The translations under genes and the position numbers were made by a program. From contig LBMP01000002.1 of assembly GCA_001184205.1 (NCBI GenBank), positions 326,725-390,724 on the forward strand: a stretch of 64,000 nt of DNA. Direction: 5' to 3'. The notes under the pieces were generated by a model. The model did no database searches. It was given only the letters and a program-made list of their open reading frames with translations, and was not told where the DNA came from. This DNA is from Desulfocarbo indianensis. GTDB taxonomy: Bacteria; Desulfobacterota; Desulfarculia; Desulfarculales; Desulfarculaceae. This document shows, in pieces, positions 1 through 7,771 of the stretch (position 1 is the stretch's first letter; every line of letters starts with the position of its first letter).

Positions 1-281
1 AATTGGCGGGTTCCGAATTTCATCATGATGAATTTCAAGCCTTGTCCATGGTCGGAGTGGGCATGGCTCAGGAGCACGAAGTCCAGCACCCGGGGCGTAT
101 TGCGCCAGTCGATTCCCCGTTTTTCAAAATGGCGGCGCAGAAAGGTGAAAGAGGATTTTTCCGAGGCTTCGTCATTGGAGTCGATCAGGCCGCAATGATA
201 ACCGCCCTGGTCGTCCTCGTGCTCGATCAGGATGGAATCGCCCCAGCCCACGTCTATCAACACGGCGTTCAAAGTTCCCAT
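1..281 (-). CDS. Metallo-beta-lactamase-fold protein, ComEC/Rec2-like type (C-terminus outside window)
   Basis: Only the first 93 codons lie in the window; the gene runs off the left edge. The ATG is preceded by a strong AAGGAGG. The N-terminus (LIDVGWGDSILIEH) is the typical first beta hairpin of ComEC-C-terminal-like metallo-beta-lactamase domains, and residues 73-78 read HAHSDH, the zinc motif HxHxDH. There is no signal peptide, so it is probably cytoplasmic. It follows the unknown gene ending at 300 by 18 bp on the same strand, so the two are probably co-transcribed. ComEC-like stand-alone domains include nucleases and other phosphoesterases; the substrate cannot be told from this fragment. 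Confidence 0.75.
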   Translation of the reverse strand, partial: MGTLNAVLIDVGWGDSILIEHEDDQGGYHCGLIDSNDEASEKSSFTFLRRHFEKRGIDWRNTPRVLDFVLLSHAHSDHGQGLKFIMMKFGTRQ

Positions 282-299
282 GGGGACCTCCTTGAGGCG

Positions 300-914
300 C
301 TATTCTTCATAGCGCAGGCTGAAGTCGGCGTTCTTGGGATAGATCGCCACGGCGGCCTGGATGTGAAAGGACTCCCAGTCGGTGAAAGCCTCCTCCTCCT
401 GGGGACTGCGCACCGCCTGATCTTTCATCTTCCGGCAATGCTCCTCGAATTCCGCTTGGCCCAGACGGCCGGCGGCGTGCAGGTAGGCGGCGGTGAAAAG
501 GTCAAGGCCCAGCCGGTAGGTTTTGCCGATTTCCCGGCCCTTCCCCAGCAGGCGATTGGGCAGCCAAAGGCTGCCGCTGTTCACCAGCCAGTCGATTCGC
601 TCCTCTATGAAATCGAAGGTTTCGTCTATTTGCTCGCGCGATTCAAAGCGCCCCCCGCCCAAAGGCCCGGTTATGACCCCGCCAAAGGAAAGAAAACCGA
701 ACAAGACTCCCCCTCCCTCTTGCCGCAGCAAGGCGGTTTTGCCTGCGGCGCCGAGGCCTTCTTGGTCGAGGTACCATTCCGCGACGAAGTAGGTACAGCG
801 GGTCATGGGGAATTCCTCGGCGGTTTTGACGCTGTCCACCAGGACCGGGACCGAAGGCTCCATTCCGCCCTGAGCCGCCCCGATTGCCAGGGCGAGATCG
901 ATGTGATTTGCCAT
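300..914 (-). CDS. Conserved-looking hypothetical protein, 204 aa
   Basis: Not recognised. The ATG at 914 (MANHIDLALAIG) follows a G-rich AGGGGGG; an in-frame upstream start at 953 adds 13 residues without a better binding site. The protein is soluble, with a Gly-rich central part (residues about 75-95, FGFLSFGGVITGPLGGG) that may be a loop or hairpin, then mostly helical sequence. There is no signal peptide, membrane segment or Cys motif. Codon usage matches the neighbours. It probably forms an operon with the downstream metallo-beta-lactamase-fold gene 18 bp away, so a shared process is likely, but nothing visible gives the function. Confidence 0.7.
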   Translation of the reverse strand: MANHIDLALAIGAAQGGMEPSVPVLVDSVKTAEEFPMTRCTYFVAEWYLDQEGLGAAGKTALLRQEGGGVLFGFLSFGGVITGPLGGGRFESREQIDETFDFIEERIDWLVNSGSLWLPNRLLGKGREIGKTYRLGLDLFTAAYLHAAGRLGQAEFEEHCRKMKDQAVRSPQEEEAFTDWESFHIQAAVAIYPKNADFSLRYEE

Positions 915-1129
915 GCATACCCCCCTACGTAAAAATGGCCCACGGGCGCGCACCCATGAACCGTGAAGTTGGCCAAACCTCTTGCCCCCTTATCAGGGTC
1001 TCAGCCCTGGGGCCGGCCGGTCAAGCCCAAAGCGCGAACTTGCCAGAATGCTTGCCTTGCCGCACAATGAGTCCTAAGAAGCGTTAGCATTATCAATGAG
1101 GGGGCCCCATGATCAAGGAGTAATGATCC

Positions 1130-1645
1130 GTGGTTAGCCAAAAAATGACCGACGCGATTAACGAGCAGATCAACGCCGAGCTTTACAGCGCCTATCTTTA
1201 CATGTCCATGGCGGCGTATTTCGAGGACCTCCAACTGCCGGGCATGGCCCACTGGATGGTGGTGCAATCCCAGGAGGAGATGAGCCACGCCCTGCGTTTT
1301 TACAAGCACCTCAACGAGCGCGGCGGCAGGGCCATCCTGAAGGCCATCGAGGGGCCGGAGACCCAGTGGGCTGCGCCGCTGGCCTGTTTCCAGGCCGTGG
1401 CGGAGCACGAGGCCAAGGTGACCTCGCTGATAAACGGGCTCATGCGCCTGGCCCGCCAGGAGGATGACTACGCCAGCGAGAGCTTCCTGCAATGGTTCGT
1501 GAACGAGCAGGTGGAGGAGGAAGCCAGCGCCGCCGAGGTGGTGGGTAAGCTGAAATTGGTGGCCGAGACCCAGGGCGGCTTGTTCATGCTGGACAAGGAG
1601 CTGGCGGCCAGGGTTTTCAACATGCCGCCGGACCTGACCATTTAG
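1130..1645 (+). CDS. ftnA: Ferritin (non-haem, bacterial FtnA type)
   Basis: A 171-residue four-helix-bundle ferritin that would oxidise Fe(II) and store it as a mineral core in a 24-subunit cytoplasmic shell. Ferroxidase-centre residues are visible: Glu in INAELYSAY near residue 17, the EExxH pattern in QSQEEMSHA near 50, a Glu in AEHEAK near 94, and NEQVEEE near 127. Length is normal for FtnA. GTG is chosen as start because AAGGAG lies 9 bp upstream; the ATG at 1123 runs straight into a stop and the next in-frame ATG (1145) has poorer spacing. It stands alone between divergent and unrelated genes. Role: iron storage and protection from Fenton chemistry in an anaerobe. Confidence 0.95.
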   Translation: MVSQKMTDAINEQINAELYSAYLYMSMAAYFEDLQLPGMAHWMVVQSQEEMSHALRFYKHLNERGGRAILKAIEGPETQWAAPLACFQAVAEHEAKVTSLINGLMRLARQEDDYASESFLQWFVNEQVEEEASAAEVVGKLKLVAETQGGLFMLDKELAARVFNMPPDLTI

Positions 1646-1724
1646 GAGCCGCCGTTCACCTTCAATCACTTTCGGGCCAGGTTGGGCATGCTCTTGCCAC
1701 TGGACCGTGGGGATAGTATTTGCC

Positions 1725-3257
1725 ATGACCCCCAAAAAACTGATGATGATCTGTTGCATGCTGTCAGCGGCCGCCCTCGCCGCGGGCGGGGCCTGGGCCG
1801 CCGAAAAACAAGCCGCCCCCGCATCGCCGCCCATCAGCGAGGCCACCCAAGCCTGTCTTGATTGCCATAGCCTGGCCACGCCCGGCATCGTGGCCGATTG
1901 GAAAAAAAGCCGCATGGCCAAGCGCACGCCCGCCATGGGGCTGAAGGCGCCGGAAATGGAGCGCCGCATCACGGCCAAGGCCGCGGACATACCCCGGGAG
2001 TGGCTGGACGTGGCGGTGGGCTGCGCCGAGTGTCACACCCTGCGGGCGGAAAAGCACCCCGCCACCTTTGACCATGAGGGCTTCCAGGTGCACACCGTGG
2101 TCTCGCCGGAAGACTGCGCCACCTGCCATACCCAGGAGCGCCGCGAATTCGGGCAAAACCTGATGGCCCACGCCCGGGGCAACCTGATCAACAACCCGGT
2201 CTACATGGACCTGGCCGATCACGTTAACGCCGTGGTAAAGGTGACTGGCGGAAAGGCCGCTTATCTGAAGCCCACGCCGGGGGACGAAGCGGAATCCTGT
2301 CTTTACTGCCACGGCACCGAGATAAAGGCCGATGGCCAGCGGGTGATCAACAACCCCGCCATGGGCGAGGTGACGGTGACGAAACTGAGCGGCTGGCCCA
2401 ACCGGGGCGTGGGACGCAAAAACCCCGACGGCTCCCTGGGCTCCTGCACCGCCTGCCACACCCGGCATCAATTCTCCATAGCCATGGCCCGCAAGCCCGC
2501 GGCCTGCGCCGAATGCCACAAGGGACCCGACGTGCCCGCTTACAAGGTATACGAGGTGAGCGAGCACGGCGGCATTTACCGGGCCATGGGTGGCACCTGG
2601 GATTTCCAGGCGCTGCCCTGGACCGTGGGCAGGGATTTCAGCGCCCCCACCTGCGCCGCCTGCCATGTGAGCCTTCTGGTCTCCGCCGACGGCGCGGTGC
2701 TGGCCAAGCGCAGCCACCGCATGAACGACCGGCTGTGGGTGCGGCTCATCGGTCTGATCTACTCCCATCCCCATCCCAAGGACCCGGACACCAGCAAGAT
2801 CAAAAACGCCGAGGGCCGCAGCCTGGCCACCGCCCTGGACGGCCGCCCCGCCGCCAGCTATCTCATCGACGAAAAGGAGCAGGAGGCGCGCCGCGAAACC
2901 ATGAGCAAGGTTTGCCTGGCCTGTCACGGGACCCAGTGGGTGGACGGGCAGCTCCGGGAGAGGCTCACCGCCTCCACGGCGGCGGCCGACGCCATGGTCC
3001 TGGCCGCCACCCGGACCATGCAGGAGGCGTGGCGAAAGGGCCTGGCCACGGGGCCCGCTAAGGGCGGCTCCCCGTTCGACGAATACATCGAGCAGCTCTG
3101 GACCGAGCAGTGGCTGTTCCATGCCAATTCGATGCGCATGGCCTCGGCCATGATGGGCGCGGACATGGGGGTGTTCGAAAGCGGCCGCTGGAACCTGCAT
3201 AAGAATTTGAGCCACATGCGGGACTGGCTGCAAACCCGCCAGGACCCGGCCAGGTAG
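1725..3257 (+). CDS. Octaheme c-type cytochrome, hydroxylamine oxidoreductase (HAO) family
   Basis: Exported multihaem cytochrome of 510 residues. The ATG at 1725 gives a clean signal peptide (MTPKKLMMICCMLSAAALAA, then GGAWAAE); the GTG at 1707 would only lengthen it. Eight CxxCH motifs (CLDCH, CAECH, CATCH, CLYCH, CTACH, CAECH, CAACH, CLACH; first Cys 44, last motif Cys 397) in the first 400 residues and a helical C-terminus match the HAO/octaheme family. The C-terminal stretch NSMRMASAMMGADMG seems to align with the HAO segment that carries the tyrosine cross-linked to haem P460, with no Tyr there, as in reductive members. A periplasmic reductase of hydroxylamine or nitrite is plausible; the substrate is unproven. 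It is followed 9 bp later by a DUF362 gene, so probably an operon. Confidence 0.88.
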   Translation: MTPKKLMMICCMLSAAALAAGGAWAAEKQAAPASPPISEATQACLDCHSLATPGIVADWKKSRMAKRTPAMGLKAPEMERRITAKAADIPREWLDVAVGCAECHTLRAEKHPATFDHEGFQVHTVVSPEDCATCHTQERREFGQNLMAHARGNLINNPVYMDLADHVNAVVKVTGGKAAYLKPTPGDEAESCLYCHGTEIKADGQRVINNPAMGEVTVTKLSGWPNRGVGRKNPDGSLGSCTACHTRHQFSIAMARKPAACAECHKGPDVPAYKVYEVSEHGGIYRAMGGTWDFQALPWTVGRDFSAPTCAACHVSLLVSADGAVLAKRSHRMNDRLWVRLIGLIYSHPHPKDPDTSKIKNAEGRSLATALDGRPAASYLIDEKEQEARRETMSKVCLACHGTQWVDGQLRERLTASTAAADAMVLAATRTMQEAWRKGLATGPAKGGSPFDEYIEQLWTEQWLFHANSMRMASAMMGADMGVFESGRWNLHKNLSHMRDWLQTRQDPAR

Positions 3258-3266
3258 AGGGCCGCG

Positions 3267-4172
3267 GTGCACACGGTGGTTCTTTGCCAGGATTCCGACC
3301 GGACCGCGGGCCTGGTCAAGGCCCTGGCCGGCCTGTGGCCCGATCTGAAGGACGACCCGGTGCGCGGCAAGGAGGTGCTGATCAAGCCCAATTACAACAC
3401 CGCCGATCCCGCGCCGGGCTCCAGCGACAACGCCACCATCCTGACCCTGGTGGATGAGCTTTGGCGGCGGGGAGCCAGGAGCATCCGCCTGGGCGAGCGG
3501 AGCTGGCGCGACACCGGGGAGGTGCTGCGGAGCAAGGGCATCCTGCCCGAGCTGGCCAGGCGCCAGGTGGAAGTCATGGTGTTCGACGAGCTGCCCGCCA
3601 GGGATTGGGTGGAGTTCAAGGTGCCCGGCCACCACTGGCCCCAGGGCTTCGCCGTGTTCCGGCCCATGCTGGAGGCGGAATGCCTGGTGGAGGCCTGCTG
3701 CCTCAAGACCCACCAATACGGCGGCGGCTTTACCATGTCCTTGAAGCTGGCGGTGGGCGCGGTGCCGGGGGCCGGCCAGGGCGCGGCCTACATGAACGCC
3801 CTGCATTCCTCCCCCCGCCAGCAAAGCATGATAGCCGAGATCAACACGGCCTTCACGCCGGACATAATCGTGATGGACGCGGTGGAGGCTTTCACCGATG
3901 GCGGGCCCATGGAGGGTAGGCGCAAGAAGGGCGAGGCCACCCTGGCGGCGGCCAACCGGGTGGCCATGGACGCGGCGGGCCTGGCCTGCCTGAAGCGCCT
4001 GGGCTCGAACTGGTCCGTCATGGCCACGCCCATTTGGGAGCAGGAGCAGATAAAACGGGCCGTGGAGCTGGGCTTGGGTCCGGCCGAGCCGGGCCTGGTG
4101 CGCATAAAGCCGGCGGATGAAAACAGCCTCGCCTACGCCCAGGAGGTGGCCGACATTCTGGCCAGGGGATGA
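3267..4172 (+). CDS. DUF362 domain protein
   Basis: A 301-residue cytoplasmic protein of the DUF362 family. Diagnostic features are VLIKPNYNT near residue 38, the GERSWRDT segment, CLVEACCLKTHQYGGGFTMSLKLAVG near 140 and IIVMDAVEAFTDGGP near 205. DUF362 proteins often accompany ferredoxins and redox enzymes; their reaction is not established. Unlike the second DUF362 protein in this window (15961-16947), it has no Tat signal and no Fe-S motif. The GTG start follows GAGGG by about 8 bp and lies 9 bp after the octaheme cytochrome stop, implying co-transcription. It may mature or serve the cytochrome, but that is inference. Confidence 0.85.
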   Translation: MHTVVLCQDSDRTAGLVKALAGLWPDLKDDPVRGKEVLIKPNYNTADPAPGSSDNATILTLVDELWRRGARSIRLGERSWRDTGEVLRSKGILPELARRQVEVMVFDELPARDWVEFKVPGHHWPQGFAVFRPMLEAECLVEACCLKTHQYGGGFTMSLKLAVGAVPGAGQGAAYMNALHSSPRQQSMIAEINTAFTPDIIVMDAVEAFTDGGPMEGRRKKGEATLAAANRVAMDAAGLACLKRLGSNWSVMATPIWEQEQIKRAVELGLGPAEPGLVRIKPADENSLAYAQEVADILARG

Positions 4173-4198
4173 GAGGCGGCAAAGGGCGGGAAAGGCCG

Positions 4199-4843
4199 CT
4201 AGACGCCTCGGGTGTCGGGCGGCCAGATGTATTTGTGCATCTGAAGCTGAAAGCGCACCGGCAGCTGGTCGGCCAGGAGCCATTCCACGGCCAGCCGGGG
4301 TTCCAACTGGCCGTGCACCGTGGAGAGCAATACCCCGCAGCGTTGGGCCAGCCCATGGGTTTGGATTATGTCCCTGGCGTATTCGTAGTCGCCGCGGTCG
4401 GCCAGGACCAGCTTGACTTCGTCTTGGGGCTTGAGGGCCGCCAGGTTTTCCCAGCGGGTCCGCTGGGACATGCCCGAAGAGGGGCACTTGATGTCCATTA
4501 TGATGTGGGCGCGCTGGTCCAGGCCGCTTATGTCCTCGCAGCCGTTGGTCTCCACCAGCACGGTGCGGCCGGCGCGGCAAAGAGCCGCGATCAGCGCCGG
4601 CGCGCCGGCCTGGCACATGGGCTCGCCGCCGGTTACCTCCACCAGGCCGGGGCCCTGGGCGGCGACCTGCGCCAATATAGACTCCAGGGAGAGATCGCTG
4701 CCGCCCTGTTTGGCATAGGCGGTGTCGCACCAGCGGCAATCCAGCGGGCAGCCGGCCAGCCGCACGAAAACGCAAGGCAGGCCAGCCCAGGATGATTCGC
4801 CCTGGATGCTTTTGAATATTTCGCATATCCTCAGTATCGCCAT
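4199..4843 (-). CDS. queE: 7-carboxy-7-deazaguanine synthase, radical SAM
   Basis: QueE converts 6-carboxytetrahydropterin to 7-carboxy-7-deazaguanine in the queuosine/preQ0 pathway, using S-adenosylmethionine, Mg2+ and a [4Fe-4S] cluster. The cluster motif CPLDCRWCD (CxxxCxxC) sits near residue 32, preceded by FKSIQGESSWAGLPCVFVRL, which is characteristic of QueE. VEVTGGEP near residue 70 is the SAM-binding GGE motif and VETNGCEDI follows. At 214 residues it has the normal compact QueE size. It is convergent with the DUF362 gene (26 bp gap) and divergent from the ferredoxin-like gene at 4952. No other deazaguanine genes are adjacent; a QueG-like protein lies at 30.4 kb. Confidence 0.93.
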   Translation of the reverse strand: MAILRICEIFKSIQGESSWAGLPCVFVRLAGCPLDCRWCDTAYAKQGGSDLSLESILAQVAAQGPGLVEVTGGEPMCQAGAPALIAALCRAGRTVLVETNGCEDISGLDQRAHIIMDIKCPSSGMSQRTRWENLAALKPQDEVKLVLADRGDYEYARDIIQTHGLAQRCGVLLSTVHGQLEPRLAVEWLLADQLPVRFQLQMHKYIWPPDTRGV

Positions 4844-4951
4844 GGGCGATTATTAGCACAACCTCAGGACCGCCACAAGGCGGCAGGACTTGACAAGAGG
4901 GGCGGCCTGTTATTGATTAGCCGGAACGCCCGCCCAGCCCAGGAGAGAGAA

Positions 4952-5947
4952 ATGGACCCCCGTTACAGTGCATTGGCCCAGCGCATCGGCCTGGGAGCCT
5001 CGGAGCGCATCGCCGGCCTCTTCGCCCTGCTGGCCGACCCCCGCGACGCGGACATAATGCTGGCCATGCCCGGCCAGCCGGCGGAGATCGCCGCCAAGGC
5101 GGGTCTGGCCGAGGAAGAGGTGGCCAAGCGCATCCAGGATTTGTTCGTCAAGGGCGTGGCCTTCCCCTCCGCCAAAAGCGATCCCCCCACCTGGCGCATG
5201 TGCCGCGATCTGATCCAGTTTCACGACGCTTCCCTGCTGTGGCCCCAGGCCCCGCTGGAGTTCCTGGATTTGTGGCGGGACTTCATGAACCACGAGTGGT
5301 TCGGCGTGGCCAAGGCCATGACCAAGCTGAAGCCCAAGCCCTTCACCAGGATAATACCGGTGGGGGTCACCATACAGCCGCGCACCCAGGTGCTGGCCTT
5401 TGAAAACGTGCAGGAGATCATCCAGAGCGCCAAGCGGATTTCGGTGACCAACTGCACCTGCCGGCTTTCCATGCGCCTGTGCGAGCGCCCCCTGGAGGCC
5501 TGCCTGCAGGTGAACAAGGCGGCCGACTACAATATCGCCAGGGGCACCGGCCGGGAGCTGACCCAGGAGGAAGCCCTGGACCTCATGCGGGAATGCGAAA
5601 AGGCGGGCCTGATCCACGTGACCATGAACCGGCCCGAGGCGGATAATTTCATATGCAATTGCTGCCCCTGCTGCTGCCAGACCATGCCGGTGCTGCTCAA
5701 GGGCGGCATCCACGTGCTGGATCCCAGCCGTTTCGTGGCGGTGGTGGATGAGGAGGCCTGTTCCGGCTGCGGCCTGTGCCATGAGCGCTGCTACTTCGGG
5801 GCCATCGGCTTCAGCGACGGCGAAGGCTCGGTCAGCCGGGTGGAGGCGGACAAGTGCATGGGCTGCGGCCTGTGCATGGTCACCTGTCCGGAAGACGCCT
5901 TGCAGCTCCGGGAAGTGCGCGAGCCGGCTTTTGTGCCCGGCGCCTGA
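4952..5947 (+). CDS. Iron-sulfur protein with Cys-rich centre and C-terminal 2x[4Fe-4S] ferredoxin domain
   Basis: A 331-residue cytoplasmic protein. The N-terminal 100 residues resemble a winged-helix-like region (LAMPGQPAEIAAKAGLAEEEVAKRI). The middle has a CTCR motif and a dense cysteine run (CNCCPCCCQT, near residue 235), and the C-terminus carries two ferredoxin motifs, CSGCGLCHERC and CMGCGLCMVTCP. This layout is known in uncharacterised 4Fe-4S proteins of anaerobes that probably pass electrons to unknown partners. The ATG at 4952 is favoured by AGGAG 6 bp upstream; an earlier in-frame TTG at 4913 lacks a site. The DUF1571 gene follows 21 bp later. Confidence 0.85.
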   Translation: MDPRYSALAQRIGLGASERIAGLFALLADPRDADIMLAMPGQPAEIAAKAGLAEEEVAKRIQDLFVKGVAFPSAKSDPPTWRMCRDLIQFHDASLLWPQAPLEFLDLWRDFMNHEWFGVAKAMTKLKPKPFTRIIPVGVTIQPRTQVLAFENVQEIIQSAKRISVTNCTCRLSMRLCERPLEACLQVNKAADYNIARGTGRELTQEEALDLMRECEKAGLIHVTMNRPEADNFICNCCPCCCQTMPVLLKGGIHVLDPSRFVAVVDEEACSGCGLCHERCYFGAIGFSDGEGSVSRVEADKCMGCGLCMVTCPEDALQLREVREPAFVPGA

Positions 5948-5968
5948 GACACCACGAAAGGCCACACG

Positions 5969-6742
5969 TTGAACCACACATCCTTGACCAGCCATGGATC
6001 GGCCTGGGGAGCGGCTTGTTCGCTGCTAAGCGCGCTGTGCCTCCTTTGGACCGCTCAAGCCTGGGCCCAAAGGCCCATGTCCCTGGAGGAGGCGAGCGCC
6101 GTGGTGCGCGAAATGCAGGCCGCCCACGCCGCTCTGACCGATTACAGGGCCGTCCTGCACAAACAGATGCGCTACGAGGAAGACCTGGCCCCCCTGGAAA
6201 AATTGGCCATCAAATTCAAGAAGCCTTTCAGCGTGTACCTGGTCTGGCTGGAAGGCGAGCACCAGGGCCGGGAAGTGATCTACGTGCAAGGCGCCAATGA
6301 CGGCAACATGTGGGTTCACAACGGATCGTTCCCGGATCTCACCCTCAGCCTGGACCCCGAGACCTGCCAATCTTTGTCGGGCAGCCGGCATCCCATAACC
6401 GAGGCCGGCATAGGCTTCATCATCGACACCATAGCCGCCGACCTGGCCAAGGCCAAAAAGCGCCCGCTGGACACGGTGCGCTGCTGGAATTACGGCCAGC
6501 GCCAGGAATTCGGCGAGCCGGCCAGGTGTTTTGAATTGGTGACCCCGCCGCGCAAGAATCTGGGCTATTACGCCCACCGCGCCTACGTCTGCCAAAACCG
6601 CCGCACCGGCCTGCTGAACAGAATAACGGTTTGGGACCACCGCAACCTGGTGATGGAGGACGTGGGGTTTGAAAATATCCAGGTTAACGTGGGGCTGCAA
6701 GCCAAGGACTTTGATCCCGAGAATCCCGACTACAATTTTTAG
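5969..6742 (+). CDS. Exported DUF1571 family protein
   Basis: A 257-residue protein with a Sec signal peptide (hydrophobic stretch about residues 14-32 ending WTAQAWAQR). The body has the DUF1571 signature: LTDYRAVLHKQ, FKKPFSVYLVWLEGEHQGREVIYV, and RHPITEAGIGFIIDTI around residue 145. The family is periplasmic or outer-membrane associated, with a fold reminiscent of lipoprotein carriers, and has no assigned activity. The TTG start is inferred from GAAAGG about 9 bp upstream and because it gives a good signal peptide. It trails the ferredoxin-like gene closely and may be co-transcribed. Confidence 0.82.
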   Translation: MNHTSLTSHGSAWGAACSLLSALCLLWTAQAWAQRPMSLEEASAVVREMQAAHAALTDYRAVLHKQMRYEEDLAPLEKLAIKFKKPFSVYLVWLEGEHQGREVIYVQGANDGNMWVHNGSFPDLTLSLDPETCQSLSGSRHPITEAGIGFIIDTIAADLAKAKKRPLDTVRCWNYGQRQEFGEPARCFELVTPPRKNLGYYAHRAYVCQNRRTGLLNRITVWDHRNLVMEDVGFENIQVNVGLQAKDFDPENPDYNF

Positions 6743-6909
6743 GCGGCCGCGGGTATACCCCAGGGGCCTGAGCTGCTAGGCTAAAAAGCTAGGCGGCGAG
6801 GGCCCGCGACGCTGGCGGCCGCGGCCGCGGCCGCGCCTGCCCGGCCATTCCGGCTTCCGGCCCGGAGACGGCCATTTTGTCTGCTGGACACGAACCAAGG
6901 TGGAATGAG
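6743..6909. other. Intergenic spacer with short GC repeats
   Basis: 167 bp without a gene. It holds a short near-duplication around 6774-6793 (GCTAGGC twice, separated by TAAAAA) and a GCGGCC triplication near 6816-6835. No convincing promoter or terminator was seen, although an mscS promoter is expected here. Confidence 0.4.
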
Positions 6910-7740
6910 ATGCAGGATATTTTAAACTCGGTGCAGAGTTGGCTCGCGCTCTACGGCCTGAAGGTAGTGGGCGCGATAATTATTTTGCTGGTGGGGATCG
7001 TGGCGGCCAAGTCGCTTACCCGCCTTTTCCTGAAGGTGATGCGCAGGGCCAAGGTGGAAGAGACCCTGGTCTCCTTCGGCGGCAACGTCATGCACTTCCT
7101 GCTGATGGCCTTCGTGGTCATCGCCGCCCTGAACCAGGTCGGCTTTCAGACGGCCTCCCTTATCGCGGTCCTGGGCGGCGCGGTCCTGGCCGTGGGTCTT
7201 GCCTTGCAGGGCCAGCTTTCCAGCCTGGCCGCCGGGGTGCTGATATTGATCTCGCGCCCCTTCAAGATCGGCGACGTGGTGGAAGTGGCCGGCGGCACCA
7301 TGGGCACGGTGCAGGCCATCACCATCCTCACCACCCGGATAAGCGGTTTCGACGGCACGATGATGGTTCTGCCCAACACCAAGGTCTACGGCGACAAGAT
7401 CACCAACTACGTAAGCACTCCCACCCGCAGGATCGACTTGGTATTCGGCATTGATTACGGCGACGACGTTCAGAAGGCCAAGGAGATCATCATGAAGACC
7501 ATGCGGGAGGACGCGCGGGTGCTGCCCGATCCGGAGCCCACGGTGTGGCTGATGGAGCTGGCCGATTCCAGCGTCAACCTCTTGGCCAGGCCCTGGGTGA
7601 ACAACGGCGATTTCTGGGCGGTGCGCTGCGAACTCATGGAAAAGGTGAAGCAGGCCTTTGATCAGGCAGGCATCAGCATACCCTTCCCCCAGCAGGACGT
7701 GCATTTGAAAGACGGATCGCCGCTAAAAGAGGCGGCCTAG
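6910..7740 (+). CDS. mscS: Small-conductance mechanosensitive channel
   Basis: A 276-residue MscS-type channel that opens under membrane tension to release solutes during hypo-osmotic shock. Three transmembrane segments (about residues 15-37, 57-78, 82-105) are followed by the beta domain. TM3 carries the family pattern of small residues, VGLALQGQLSSLAAGVLIL, then RPFKIGDVVEV and VLPNTKVYGDKITNY. Length is typical of minimal MscS proteins. The ATG at 6910 is chosen because AAGGTGGA lies 5 bp upstream; an out-of-frame ATG at 6905 hits a stop quickly. It is followed 31 bp later by an outer-membrane DUF481 gene. Confidence 0.93.
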   Translation: MQDILNSVQSWLALYGLKVVGAIIILLVGIVAAKSLTRLFLKVMRRAKVEETLVSFGGNVMHFLLMAFVVIAALNQVGFQTASLIAVLGGAVLAVGLALQGQLSSLAAGVLILISRPFKIGDVVEVAGGTMGTVQAITILTTRISGFDGTMMVLPNTKVYGDKITNYVSTPTRRIDLVFGIDYGDDVQKAKEIIMKTMREDARVLPDPEPTVWLMELADSSVNLLARPWVNNGDFWAVRCELMEKVKQAFDQAGISIPFPQQDVHLKDGSPLKEAA

Positions 7741-7771
7741 GGCGGGCATAAAAAAGGAGAGAAAGCTGGTC

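Noticed and set aside
3..932. Plus-strand open frame of 309 codons at the left edge
   Set aside because: It is antisense to the two minus-strand genes, which have good ribosome binding sites and, for the MBL gene, a recognisable HxHxDH motif.
1764..4859. Very long minus-strand open frame opposite the octaheme cytochrome, DUF362 and queE genes
   Set aside because: It is a shadow of GC-rich codon bias: Arg/Pro/His/Gly-rich with no domain, and it runs antisense to well-supported genes and across queE in another frame.
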